64,000 nucleotides of DNA from Pararhizobium capsulatum DSM 1112 (GTDB lineage Bacteria; Pseudomonadota; Alphaproteobacteria; Rhizobiales; Rhizobiaceae). Shown here piece after piece: positions 35,900-44,552 of the stretch (positions are counted from its first letter, which is position 1; each line of letters starts with the position of its first letter). The position numbers were made by a program, and so were the translations under genes. The notes beneath the pieces are model-generated. The model worked only from the letters and a program-made list of their open reading frames with translations. It ran no database searches and was not told the origin of the DNA. The DNA is taken from NCBI RefSeq assembly GCF_030814475.1, contig NZ_JAUSVF010000004.1, positions 97,487 to 161,486 of the forward strand, given 5' to 3'.

Positions 35900-36876
35900 C
35901 GTGCCGCCTCTTCAAGTGGAAAATGACAGGCGGCGTCGAGCGATCCGCGGACGTGGGCAAGATCTGGTGAGCGTTCGGTGCACACGGGCTGGGCGCGGGG
36001 GCAACGCCCGCGGAACGAACAGCCGACGCCGATCGCACGGATATCCGGAACGGTTCCTGGGATTTGCCGCAAGCGATGCTGCCGGTCCGAAATGCGGGGA
36101 ATGCTGTCCAGCAATCCGCGGGTATAGGGATGTGCCGGATTTGCAATGATCTCGTGGGTCAACCCACGTTCGACTACCCTGCCGCAATAGAGCACCACGA
36201 CGCGGTCTGCCATTTCCGACACCACCGCGAGATCGTGCGTGACGAGGATCATGGCCGCACCGGTGTCCTCGACCTGGCGCCGCATGAGCTTCAGGATTTG
36301 CGACTGGACAGTTACGTCAAGGGCTGTCGTCGGCTCGTCAGCAATGATCAGACGCGACCCAGCAAGAAGCGCGATGGCGATCACGACACGCTGGCGCATA
36401 CCGCCGGAAAACTGATGCGGATAGGCGTCCAACCTCTTGTCGGCCTCGGATATTCCGACATCCTCCAGCACGCGAATGCAGCGCGCGCGCCGAGCGGCCC
36501 GATCGAGATCGGTGTGCAGGCGCAGCACCTCGTCCATCTGCCGGCCGACGGTATAGACCGGATTGAGCGAGGTCATCGGGTCCTGGAAGACCATGGCGAT
36601 CTGGCGCCCGCGCACGCTGCGCATCGCGCGTTCGTCGAGCTTGCCAATGTCACGGCCATCGAAATGGATCTCGCCGCCGACGATTTTCCCGGGTGGATCG
36701 ATAAGGCCGAGGATCGAGAAGCCGATCACTGACTTGCCGCCGCCGGACTCCCCGACAAGACCGACGATCTCGCCGGCCCCGACGTCGAAACTGACGCCGT
36801 CGACAGCCTTCACCAGTCCGCCAAAGGTGTGGAAATGGGTTTGCAGGCCCCGAATGTCGAGCAAAGGTTCTGCCAT
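35896..36876 (-). CDS. Dipeptide/oligopeptide-type ABC ATPase (DppD/OppD)
   Basis: 326 residues. Walker A GESGGGKSV (around 40), signature FSGGMRQRVVIAIAL (around 155), Walker B LIIADEPTTALD, and the C-terminal GCSFRGRCPRAQPVC cluster. I chose ATG 36876 because GGGAGG lies 7 bases upstream; the in-frame ATG 36894 is also possible. Confidence 0.93.
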   Translation of the reverse strand: MAEPLLDIRGLQTHFHTFGGLVKAVDGVSFDVGAGEIVGLVGESGGGKSVIGFSILGLIDPPGKIVGGEIHFDGRDIGKLDERAMRSVRGRQIAMVFQDPMTSLNPVYTVGRQMDEVLRLHTDLDRAARRARCIRVLEDVGISEADKRLDAYPHQFSGGMRQRVVIAIALLAGSRLIIADEPTTALDVTVQSQILKLMRRQVEDTGAAMILVTHDLAVVSEMADRVVVLYCGRVVERGLTHEIIANPAHPYTRGLLDSIPRISDRQHRLRQIPGTVPDIRAIGVGCSFRGRCPRAQPVCTERSPDLAHVRGSLDAACHFPLEEAAR

Positions 36877-36897
36877 GCGCGCGTCCTCCCTCATGAC

Positions 36898-37770
36898 TTA
36901 ACGCAGCCGCGGATTGAGTTCGTCGCGCAGAAAATCGCCGAACAGGTTGATGCCGAAGACGAGGAACATGATGAATAGTCCGGGAAAGGCCGACGTCCAC
37001 CAGATCCCGGAGAAGAGAACGTCGAAACCTTCCTTGACAAGAAGCCCGAGCGACGGCTCGGTGATAGGCACGCCGACGCCAAGAAAACTCAGCGACGCTT
37101 CGATCAGAATAAAAGTACCGACCTGAATCGTCGAAACTACGATCAGCGGTGTGAGGACGTTCGGCAGCACATGGCGTCGGATGATCTGGGCATCGCTGAG
37201 GCCGGCAACGCGTGCCGCCTGGATATATTCCTTCTGGATTTCGCCCAGCGTCGAGCCGCGCACGGTGCGTGCATAGACGACCCAACCAACCGCGGTCAGC
37301 GCAATCAGGATCATGCCAATGCCATTGCCGAACGCCGACATTAGGAACAGAGCAATCAGCATCGAGGGAAAGGAGAGCTGGATATCGGCGATCCGCATGA
37401 TGACGGCATCCAGCAAGCCGCCATAGTAACCGGAAATCAGGCCGAGGGTCGTGCCGATCACGCACGAACAGATCATCGCCGCAAGACCGATAAAGGCGGA
37501 GATGCGCGCGCCGTAGATGATCGAGGCGAGCACATCGCGGCCTTGGCCGTCGGTGCCCATAACGTAACGCGGATCGCCGCCTTCCAGCCAGACCGGAGGT
37601 TTGAAGCTGTCCATCAATTCGAGCTGCGACACGTCGTAGGGATCCTGCCAAACGAGAAACGGTCCGATGATGGCGAGGAGCGCAAAGGCGAGCACAAGCA
37701 CGCTGCCGAGCACGGCAGGGATGTTTCGGCGGTAGTTATAGACGAGCTCGGATGAAAGCAGGCGGTCCAT
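36898..37770 (-). CDS. Dipeptide-type ABC permease (DppC/OppC)
   Basis: 290 residues with a cytoplasmic N-terminus, one helix near 20-40 and five further helices. Family segments are YVMGTDGQGRDVLASIIYGA (around 67) and the EAA loop IQKEYIQAARVAGLSDAQII (around 182). It forms the channel with the DppB-like protein encoded 7 bases upstream. Confidence 0.94.
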   Translation of the reverse strand: MDRLLSSELVYNYRRNIPAVLGSVLVLAFALLAIIGPFLVWQDPYDVSQLELMDSFKPPVWLEGGDPRYVMGTDGQGRDVLASIIYGARISAFIGLAAMICSCVIGTTLGLISGYYGGLLDAVIMRIADIQLSFPSMLIALFLMSAFGNGIGMILIALTAVGWVVYARTVRGSTLGEIQKEYIQAARVAGLSDAQIIRRHVLPNVLTPLIVVSTIQVGTFILIEASLSFLGVGVPITEPSLGLLVKEGFDVLFSGIWWTSAFPGLFIMFLVFGINLFGDFLRDELNPRLR

Positions 37771-37777
37771 CTTGTCC

Positions 37778-38743
37778 TCACTTGACTGTTATACGAGGGT
37801 CGATCAGCGTGTAGGCGATATCGACTAGGAAATTGATCGCGACAAAGATGAAGGCGGTTAACATCAGGTAGACGACGATGACGGGCCGGTCGCCGCGATA
37901 GATGGAATCGATCAGCAGTTTCCCTGTCCCGGGCCAGGCGAAAATCGTCTCTGTGATCGTCGCGAAGGCGATGAGGTCACCGAGTTGCAGGCCGAAGATG
38001 GTGATGACCGGGATCAGGGCGTTCTTCAGGCCGTGCGCAAAGAGGATATGTCGGCGCGAAGCGCCCTTCGCACGGGCGAACTTGATGTAGTCCTGCCGCA
38101 TCACTTCCATCATGCCGGCGCGGGTGATGCGCAGGATGATAGCGAGCGTGGCAAGCGCCAGCGTAACTGCGGGCAGGATCATGTGCGACCAGCCGTCCGC
38201 TGTGAAAATCGACAGGCGCAGCCCCAGCACTTCTATCGTTTCGCCACGCCCCGACGAGGGCAGGAACTGGTAGCGGACCGAGAAGAAGAAGATCAGCATC
38301 ATCCCGACCCAGAACCCTGGCAGCGAAATGCCGAAGAGCGAGGCGGCCATGATGCCGCGGGAAGCGGCGCGGTTTGGGTTGGCGCCTGCGTAAACGCCCA
38401 ACGGAATGGCGATGATGGTGGCGATCCCCATGGCAACGAGCACCATCTCCATCGTCGCGGGCAACCGTTCGAGGATGAGGTCTATGGCCGGTTGGCGGAA
38501 GACATAGGACCGCCCGAAATCGCCCTGCAACAGGTTGGACAGGAAAATCCAGTATTGGCTAAATAGCGATTGGTCCAGGCCAAGCAGGCGGCGCGCCTGC
38601 TCGATCTCGGCGGCGGTGGAATCGATGGGAATGACCATGAAAACCGGATCCCCGGTGAAGCTCATCATCAGGAAGACGATGACGGACACTACAGAGAGGA
38701 CCAGCACCATCTGGAGGAGCCGTTTTATCGTATAACCGAGCAA
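37778..38743 (-). CDS. Dipeptide-type ABC permease (DppB/OppB)
   Basis: About 321 residues of the DppB family: LGYTIKRLLQMVLVLSVVSV at the N-terminus, FGRSYVFRQPAIDLILERLP (around 80), and the EAA-loop region VMRQDYIKFARAKGASRRHI (around 200). The start is uncertain. An upstream in-frame GTG at 38800 lies inside a hairpin, so I prefer TTG 38743, which begins the conserved N-terminus; its ribosome site is weak. Confidence 0.9.
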   Translation of the reverse strand: MLGYTIKRLLQMVLVLSVVSVIVFLMMSFTGDPVFMVIPIDSTAAEIEQARRLLGLDQSLFSQYWIFLSNLLQGDFGRSYVFRQPAIDLILERLPATMEMVLVAMGIATIIAIPLGVYAGANPNRAASRGIMAASLFGISLPGFWVGMMLIFFFSVRYQFLPSSGRGETIEVLGLRLSIFTADGWSHMILPAVTLALATLAIILRITRAGMMEVMRQDYIKFARAKGASRRHILFAHGLKNALIPVITIFGLQLGDLIAFATITETIFAWPGTGKLLIDSIYRGDRPVIVVYLMLTAFIFVAINFLVDIAYTLIDPRITVK

Positions 38744-38778
38744 GGTCGAGGATCCGTCAGGTTGGTGATTGCAGGAAT

Positions 38779-38802
38779 GGGTGCCGGGTCCGCCCGGCAC
38801 CC
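38779..38802 (-). terminator. Stem-loop between binding-protein and permease genes
   Basis: GGGTGCCGGG-TCCG-CCCGGCACCC, a perfect 10-bp stem with a tetraloop, 17 bases after the SBP stop. No T-run follows. Such hairpins after an SBP gene usually give more SBP than permease mRNA. Confidence 0.6.
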
Positions 38803-38818
38803 TTGCGGATTTGCGGTA

Positions 38819-40387
38819 TTATTCTTTCACGTCGATATCGTAGGCCCATAGGAACTTGTCGGCCCGCGGGGTGATATCAACACTGGTCTTGGCCGCGTAG
38901 AGGTCCTGTTCGTAGTGAATCGGGATCATCGGAATATCCGCCATCAGGATCTTGGTCACGTCCTGCAAAAACTTGTCGCGTTGATCGAGTTTGGCGGTCG
39001 CGTCTGCCTTATCGATAAGGGCATCCACTTCAGGGTTGGAGTAGCTGCCGCGATTGACCTGGCCGTAGCCCTCCTTCTTGTCGCGCGTGTAGAACATGAC
39101 GCTGTACATCGAGCCGCCGTCTCCGGATGGCACGTCCCAGCCGCTCATGATCAGGCTCGACTTATCGCTCGGAACCCGGATGTATCCGAAGAAGTTCGAC
39201 TTCGGCATCAGATTGAGCTTCAGATTGATCTTGATCTTGCCCAGCATACTGGCCAGCGCTTGGACGATCTGCTGATCGTTAACGTAGCGGTTGTTGGTGG
39301 CATCGAGCGTTACCGTGAAACCGTCTGCATAGCCGGCCTCCGCCATCAGCGCCGTCGCTTTTTCCACGTCGAACGGATACATGTCTCGGAAGCTTGCCCC
39401 GTCCAGATAACCGGTATGGGAGGCTGGCACATACTGCTCCGACGGAGTGGAAAGGCCGTTCATGATGACCTTGTTGATGGCGCCGACGTCGATGGCGCGG
39501 ACCATCGCTTCGCGTACGCGGTGATCGACCATCGGGTTCTTGTCGAGGTCGACGGTCGGGCTCTTTTCTCGCTGATCGATCGAAAGCACGACATTGAGCA
39601 GGCTCGGCTGAGCGAGAACCTTGTAGCGGCCATCGGCCTTCACGCGATCGACGTCGCGTACGTTAAGATCCTGGACGACATCGACTTCGCCCGTCAGGAG
39701 CGCGGCAGTGCGGGTTGCGCCGTTGGTAATCGGACGGAAGGTGACGGTATCGAGCTTGGCAGGACCTGCATAGTAGTCCTTGTTGGACTCCAGCGCGATG
39801 TGATCTTCCTTGACCCATTCGACAAGCTTGTAGGGTCCCGTGCCGATCGGCTTCAGATCGGCAGTCTCGTCGCCGGCCTCCTTGACGTACTTCTCGTTAA
39901 GAATGAGAACGGCGGCAAGATCGTTCGGCAAAACCGCGTAGGGGCGGGGTGTCTTGATCTCGACCGTGTAATCATCGATCGCCTTGAACGAGGAGATGTT
40001 GGCGCCGAGATTGGCCATCAGCGACTTTTTCAGCCGATCCAGGGTGAAGACAACGTCGGAGGCCTTGAATTCCTCGCCGTTGTGGAATTTCACACCCTTG
40101 CGCAGCTTGAAGACCCAAGTCGTGTCGTCCGCAAGCTCCCAGCTTTCGGCAAGACCCGGACCGAACGAAAGATCCGCGTTGCGGCGAACGAGCGGGTCGT
40201 AGATGTGGTAGAAGAGGATGTTGCTCGACAATTCCTCGCCTGCCTGAGGATCGAGGTTCACCGCGTCGGATGTGAGCCCAACCGTCAGCGACTTGGCGTC
40301 GACAAGACCGGTCAAGGCGGTGGAGGCTAGAAAGAGCGCGCCTGCAAACAGAGTGCCTTTCGTGGCTATCATGCGTAGATTCATCAT
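38819..40387 (-). CDS. Family 5 peptide-type ABC substrate-binding protein
   Basis: 522 residues. A signal peptide (MIATKGTLFAGALFLASTAL, cleavage near VDAKS) precedes the SBP_bac_5 fold: LVRRNADLSFGPGLAESWEL, TWVFKLRKGVKFHNGEEFKA, DLKPIGTGPYKLVEW and VREAMVRAIDVGAIN. It delivers ligand to the Dpp-like permeases. Despite the peptide-type name, relatives also bind opines, amino-acid derivatives and heterocycles. The nearby amidohydrolases and racemase suggest a cyclic nitrogen compound. Confidence 0.94.
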   Translation of the reverse strand: MMNLRMIATKGTLFAGALFLASTALTGLVDAKSLTVGLTSDAVNLDPQAGEELSSNILFYHIYDPLVRRNADLSFGPGLAESWELADDTTWVFKLRKGVKFHNGEEFKASDVVFTLDRLKKSLMANLGANISSFKAIDDYTVEIKTPRPYAVLPNDLAAVLILNEKYVKEAGDETADLKPIGTGPYKLVEWVKEDHIALESNKDYYAGPAKLDTVTFRPITNGATRTAALLTGEVDVVQDLNVRDVDRVKADGRYKVLAQPSLLNVVLSIDQREKSPTVDLDKNPMVDHRVREAMVRAIDVGAINKVIMNGLSTPSEQYVPASHTGYLDGASFRDMYPFDVEKATALMAEAGYADGFTVTLDATNNRYVNDQQIVQALASMLGKIKINLKLNLMPKSNFFGYIRVPSDKSSLIMSGWDVPSGDGGSMYSVMFYTRDKKEGYGQVNRGSYSNPEVDALIDKADATAKLDQRDKFLQDVTKILMADIPMIPIHYEQDLYAAKTSVDITPRADKFLWAYDIDVKE

Positions 40388-40432
40388 CGTGTTCCCCTTT
40401 TTTGGTTTGGTGATGAGAAGCGTGCGGAGCGG

Positions 40433-40831
40433 TTATCGTAGGACGGACTGGACCTCGATCTGGTAACCTTCCGGATCGTCAAGGACGAAGGCGCGGATGC
40501 CGAGCGATGTGCTGTCGCGAGGTTCCGTCAGGCAGGACGCCTGGTGGCTGGCGAGATAGGCGTGCCACTTGTCGACATCGGGCACGCGGATGCACAGCTG
40601 CACTGGCTTGACCGGATGGGCGCGGTGCATGCCGCGTGTTTCATCCACGAGCCCAACATAGGCATTTTCGGCCATGCGCAAAATCTTAGACCAGACCTGG
40701 TCGATCTCTAGCGGGAACCCCATGACCTCGGTATAAAAAGCAAAGGCTCTCGGCAGGTCCTTGTAGTAAAGAAAGGTTATGGCCTTTTCGACCTGTCCGC
40801 TATCAGGGCGGGCGGTATCTGCAGTGCTCAT
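40433..40831 (-). CDS. VOC (glyoxalase/dioxygenase-like) superfamily protein
   Basis: 132 residues with the paired beta-alpha-beta-beta-beta modules of the VOC fold: ITFLYYKDLPRAFAFYTEVM near the N-terminus and IRAFVLDDPEGYQIEVQSVL at the end. Members are small metal-dependent lyases, dioxygenases or binding proteins; the function here is not evident. Its ATG overlaps the preceding amidohydrolase stop by 4 bases, so it belongs to the operon. Confidence 0.82.
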   Translation of the reverse strand: MSTADTARPDSGQVEKAITFLYYKDLPRAFAFYTEVMGFPLEIDQVWSKILRMAENAYVGLVDETRGMHRAHPVKPVQLCIRVPDVDKWHAYLASHQASCLTEPRDSTSLGIRAFVLDDPEGYQIEVQSVLR

Positions 40832-42204
40832 TGGTCCGTTTCTCCGGTAAACCAGCTGATGGGACCGCGCGCGGCATAGTGCCCGTCGCCCGGTCGATTG
40901 AGGACGCGGGTGCCGTCGTAGGCGAGGCGTCCGGCAAGAAAGGTCCCGGCGACCCGGCCGGTGAAGCGGCGCCCGTCATAGGGGCTCCAGCGCAGCCCAT
41001 CCTCGGCGTTCGCCGAATCCCAGACGACGTCGGCCTCCTCGAAGATGGTAAGGTCCGCATCTGCGCCGGCAACGATCGCACCCTTGCGCGGCGAAAGGCC
41101 GAAGAAGCGGGCAGGCCGCTCGCAGAGCTGCTCGACCGTCAACCGGATTGCGTCTGCACCCTTCGCCTTGGCGACGGTGTAGAAGGCCGGCAGGAGCGTT
41201 TCGATGCCGGGCACGCCTGCTCCCGCATCAAAGATGGTGTCGGTGAACTTGTTGTCGATCGGCCAACTCGAGTGGTCGGAGCTGACGAAGGCGACACGGC
41301 CGGACATGACCTCCCTCCACATGGCATCGATCATTCCCGGCCGGATCGGTGGGTTCACCTTCATGCGCGCGCCGAGTTCCGCGCCGTCGCGCTCCGGGTC
41401 GAACCAGAAATAATGCACGCAGGTTTCGCCGGTGGCCCTGTAGCCGTCATCGCGATAGTTTTCGACCAGCCGGAACCCGCGCGGCAGGCTGATGTGAACG
41501 ATGTGGGCATGGGTGCCCACGGCGGCTGCAAGCTCGAGGAAATGAGCCGTCGAGGCGAGTTCGGCAGCTGGCGGGCGGCTCTGCGAATGAACCGCTATAC
41601 CATCTAGGCCGGCGGCACGCGCACGCTCGACACGGGACCTGACGATCTCCTGGTCTTCATTGTGAAGGCCAAGCGGCAGGTCCGTGTCGGAAAGCGCGTC
41701 GAGAAGATCGAGCGTGAGCGCGGCATTGATGCGCGGGAACCGCGTGGGGCTGCTTTCGAATGCGGAGATCTTGAAAGCGACCACGCCACTATTCGCCAGC
41801 GCTTTGATGTCGTCCAGCGGCTGGCCTGGCATGACGGTGGCGTAAAGGGCGACATTGGCATGGGCGTACCGACCGATCGCCTCAACCTTGGCCGCTAGAT
41901 GCGCCGGCGTGCTCAGGGGCTCGGGATTGTCATAGGGCATGTCGACGATCGTCGTGACGCCGCCGGCAATTGCAGAACGGGTGGTCGGCTCTATACCCGG
42001 CAGGCCCAGATAACTGCCGGCATGGGTTTGCCCATCGACCACACCGGGCATCACGTAGCTTTGGCCTGCATCATGGATTTGGGCAGCGTCAGGCGCCTGG
42101 CCAGTGCCGACAGCGTCGATGCGGCCACCGCTGACGGCAACCCACCCGTCCTCAAGGATACCTTCAGGCGTAACGACACGGCCGCGGACGATAAGGTCCA
42201 GCAT
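40828..42204 (-). CDS. Allantoinase/dihydroorotase-like cyclic amidohydrolase
   Basis: 458 residues. The AllB/hydantoinase pattern is clear: the bridging Lys in VVAFKISAFESSPT (around 147), His in LPLGLHNEDQE, HIVHISLPRGF (around 240), and Asp in VAFVSSDHSSWP (around 310). The first metal motif reads VDGQTHAGSY instead of DxHxH, so Gln replaces the first His, which may alter metal binding or mark a subgroup. It is adjacent to a hydantoin/allantoin-type racemase, matching a racemase plus ring-opening pair. The start shares a base with the racemase stop. Confidence 0.87.
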   Translation of the reverse strand: MLDLIVRGRVVTPEGILEDGWVAVSGGRIDAVGTGQAPDAAQIHDAGQSYVMPGVVDGQTHAGSYLGLPGIEPTTRSAIAGGVTTIVDMPYDNPEPLSTPAHLAAKVEAIGRYAHANVALYATVMPGQPLDDIKALANSGVVAFKISAFESSPTRFPRINAALTLDLLDALSDTDLPLGLHNEDQEIVRSRVERARAAGLDGIAVHSQSRPPAAELASTAHFLELAAAVGTHAHIVHISLPRGFRLVENYRDDGYRATGETCVHYFWFDPERDGAELGARMKVNPPIRPGMIDAMWREVMSGRVAFVSSDHSSWPIDNKFTDTIFDAGAGVPGIETLLPAFYTVAKAKGADAIRLTVEQLCERPARFFGLSPRKGAIVAGADADLTIFEEADVVWDSANAEDGLRWSPYDGRRFTGRVAGTFLAGRLAYDGTRVLNRPGDGHYAARGPISWFTGETDQ

Positions 42205-42863
42205 TAGCGGGCCCTCCCGACATAACGAAGATCTGCGTGGGTGCAGGCAAGCGCGACGCCAGCCTGGACGGGATCGATTACAGGCAGACCGAGACTGGCC
42301 TGCAGTGCTTCACGGTAGGAGCCAAGACCGGCGCAGCCGAGGATGACAACGTCGGCACCGTCCTTGTCGCGCAGTTGCGCAGCGATCGAGGATACGCGCT
42401 CGACGACATCGGTTGCGACAAGTTCGACGATCGTCATGTCGATAGAGCGGTCACCGGCAAGGCGCGCATCCAGCTTGAGTTTTTCGAGGTAGCGGCGATG
42501 TCTTGCGATCGATGACGGGCCGAGCGAAACGATTCCGAAGCGATTACCAAGGCCAAGAGCCGCAAGGTAGGCGGCCTCCGCAATCCCGGTCACGGGAACA
42601 TGTGATGCAGCACGCACCACATCGATACCCGGATCTGAGAAACAGCTCAGGACGATCGCGTCGGCTGCCGCATCGCGCACCGCTTCAACGAGATGTGGAA
42701 TGACTTCAGCCACATGCGCGTCGGTTTCGATACCCGGCGGAGATTTGGGGAGCTCGATACAGCGTATGGTGTGACGTTGGTCGAAGAACGGATCGAGGCA
42801 CGCCTCCATTGATTGCGTGACGGCTGCCGAGCTGTTCGGATTGATAACGAGAATGTCGCCCAC
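42204..42863 (-). CDS. Asp/Glu/hydantoin racemase family protein
   Basis: 219 residues from GTG 42863, which has GGAGGCAG directly upstream and starts the conserved VGDILVINPNSS. Upstream in-frame starts would run through the operator palindrome. Both catalytic-type cysteines are visible, in VLSCFSDPGIDVV (around 76) and VILGCAGLGSYREAL (around 177). The family includes hydantoin racemase and allantoin racemase. It is the first gene of the leftward operon and divergent from a GntR regulator. Confidence 0.9.
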   Translation of the reverse strand: MGDILVINPNSSAAVTQSMEACLDPFFDQRHTIRCIELPKSPPGIETDAHVAEVIPHLVEAVRDAAADAIVLSCFSDPGIDVVRAASHVPVTGIAEAAYLAALGLGNRFGIVSLGPSSIARHRRYLEKLKLDARLAGDRSIDMTIVELVATDVVERVSSIAAQLRDKDGADVVILGCAGLGSYREALQASLGLPVIDPVQAGVALACTHADLRYVGRAR

Positions 42864-42910
42864 GCTGCCTCCAGGGACCGGACGAAAGGTTCGGCCTTTG
42901 TGATATTTCA

Positions 42911-42924
42911 CGTAGTATACTACG
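42911..42924. promoter_or_regulatory. Operator palindrome CGTAGTATACTACG
   Basis: A perfect 14-bp palindrome with a GTATAC core, flanked by ATATTT and AAATAT, in the gap between the racemase gene (start 42863) and the divergent GntR/FCD gene (start 43050). GTATAC-centred palindromes are typical for FCD regulators. The embedded TATACT could also serve as a -10 element, consistent with repression. Confidence 0.65.
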
Positions 42925-43049
42925 AAATATTTCATGTCAAAGGCCAATGTGGTTGATTGTTTGCCAATCATCGACCACAACGGAATGACAACGGGTGCTG
43001 TTTGAACGCACGGGCGCGAACTTGGTAGGAGACGAATTTGGAGGGTACA

Positions 43050-43745
43050 TTGGCGAATGTCGAAGATGCGACCCGCAAGCCCCGCAAACAGTCGCTGACG
43101 GAGACGGCCTACGCGTCCGTCCGCGAACAGATAGTCCTGGGTGTGCTTCGGCCAGGGGCGGAGTTTTCAGAGCTCGAGCTTGCAGAGCGGCTGGCGATGA
43201 GCAAGACGCCCGTTCGGGAAGCGCTTGGCAGAATGGCAGCGGAAGGTTTGATCGAAGCCTTTCCCCGGCGCGGCTACCGAGTCACGCCAGTGACAGTAAA
43301 AGACATCAACGACCTCTTTGCCATAAGGTCTATGGCCGAGGGGACGGCGGCTAGCATGGCTGCGCTCAATCTCAGTGCCGACGATCTCGATCATCTCGAC
43401 GTGCTTGCAAACGCACGGTACGAGCCGTCGGAGGGGCCAACCATCCATACTTTCGTCAGGACGAATGGTGAATTCCATATGGCTATCGCGCGGGGCTCGG
43501 TCAATCCAAGGCTGGTCGCGATGGTATCGACGCTTCTCGACGAATGCGCGCGGCTTTTTTACCTGGGTGCCCGCAGTCGGGACGTGAACCCCGAAACGAA
43601 CAACGATCATCGGCATATTGTTGGCGTGCTGCGCCTGAGAGACAGCGAAAAGGCGAGGACGGCGATGGTCGAGCACAACGAGCATACCCGCCAGGGCGTG
43701 CTAAGGGCGCTGATATCGAGTGACGTCAGCGACCTGAGCATCTGA
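43050..43745 (+). CDS. GntR-family transcriptional regulator, FCD subfamily
   Basis: 231 residues from TTG 43050, with GGAGGG immediately upstream; a TTG four codons earlier would overlap that site. The winged helix covers LTETAYASVREQIVLGVLRP and LAERLAMSKTPVREALGRMA (around 20-70). The FCD domain has the histidines of NGEFHMAIARGS and HRHIVGVLRLRDSE. It is divergent from the catabolic operon and probably represses it until its substrate or an intermediate is present. Confidence 0.92.
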   Translation: MANVEDATRKPRKQSLTETAYASVREQIVLGVLRPGAEFSELELAERLAMSKTPVREALGRMAAEGLIEAFPRRGYRVTPVTVKDINDLFAIRSMAEGTAASMAALNLSADDLDHLDVLANARYEPSEGPTIHTFVRTNGEFHMAIARGSVNPRLVAMVSTLLDECARLFYLGARSRDVNPETNNDHRHIVGVLRLRDSEKARTAMVEHNEHTRQGVLRALISSDVSDLSI

Positions 43746-43749
43746 CGGC

Positions 43750-44046
43750 CTAAGAGCGAGACAACGACGACCTTTGGCTGAATCGCTGACTGCGCTCCAA
43801 AATGCCCTGCCGATCCAGCATGACATGAATGCGTCGATACCCGAAACGGCGACGTACGGATGCCACCAGCTTCATTGCCTCACGGATATCAGCGTCATCC
43901 GGTCGAATGCTGCGGTATCGCATACTCGACCGATCAATGGACAAAACCTCGCACGCCCGACGCGGTGGCTCACCCCATGCTGCTTGCAGACATGAGCCAC
44001 AGCGTCCCGCTTCACCTCGGGCGTCACCATTTTTTTGAGGCGACAT
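43750..44046 (-). pseudogene. IS3-family transposase OrfB, N-terminal fragment
   Basis: Similarity to OrfB is visible in RRACEVLSIDRSSMRYRSIR and VRRRFGYRRIHVMLDRQGI. A frameshift lies before RRACEVL, since the expected VTPEVKRDAVAHVCKQHGVS is in another frame. After QGI the sequence is unrelated. All DDE catalytic residues are missing. Confidence 0.8.
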
Positions 44047-44290
44047 CCTTCAAAATGGCATTATCCAACATGGTCTCGGCCAGCAGCTTCTTCCGCTTGG
44101 CGTTCTCGTCCTCCAAAGCCTTCAGCTTGCGGGCATCGGACACCTCCATGCCGCCGAACTTCGACTTGTATTTGTAGAAGGTCGCTTCGGATATTCCGTG
44201 CCTGCGGCAGACATCGGCCGTCCGAATGCCGCTCTCCTGCTCTTTCAATATCCCGATGATCTGCTCATCCGTGAACCGTGAATGCTTCAT
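44024..44290 (-). CDS. IS3-family transposase OrfA
   Basis: 88 residues: an HTH of the IS3 type (MKHSRFTDEQIIGILKEQES, then ADVCRRHGISEATFYKYKSK) and a coiled leucine-zipper stretch (ARKLKALEDENAKRKKLLAE). It ends at KDVASKKW in the usual overlap with orfB. It is intact but useless without orfB. Confidence 0.9.
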   Translation of the reverse strand: MKHSRFTDEQIIGILKEQESGIRTADVCRRHGISEATFYKYKSKFGGMEVSDARKLKALEDENAKRKKLLAETMLDNAILKDVASKKW

Positions 44291-44473
44291 CCTGTCCGTC
44301 TCCTCAGAGTAACGGACTCTACCAAAATTTGGAGGAAGTTCAGGGTCTCAGGTCAGCAGCCAAGAAAAAGAAGGAGACAAACCCAGCCTTGACCTCAACA
44401 TGAGACGAAATCTATAATCAGAGGTGGCTCAGTTCTGGGTGAAATCAACAGTTATGGCCTGCAATAATCAAAG

Positions 44474-44552
44474 GTAAGCACCTCAATGAACCCCGATCCC
44501 ACTCCATCGTCGGTTGGTTTGAATAAGGATGCGCTCGCCCGGCTTGGTGCCT
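44474..44552 (+). repeat. 79-bp direct repeat, copy 1
   Basis: Identical to 47119-47197 (offset 2645). It covers the last 12 bases before the serine hydrolase ATG and its first 22 codons. The two copies bracket the hydrolase and the IS30 element. Confidence 0.95.

Larger units (their letters stand above)
43750..44342 (-). mobile_element. IS3-family (IS407-like) insertion sequence, truncated
   Basis: The right part of an IS3 element remains: complete orfA (44024-44290), the A7 slippage run where orfA and orfB overlap (T7 on the plus strand near 44032-44038), and the first third of orfB. The element ends near 44342. Its left end and the orfB DDE core have been lost, so it cannot move by itself. 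Confidence 0.8.

Noticed and set aside
38915..40330. 471-residue open frame antisense to the family 5 SBP gene
   Set aside because: Composition-driven shadow frame; no recognisable domain and no room for a separate promoter.
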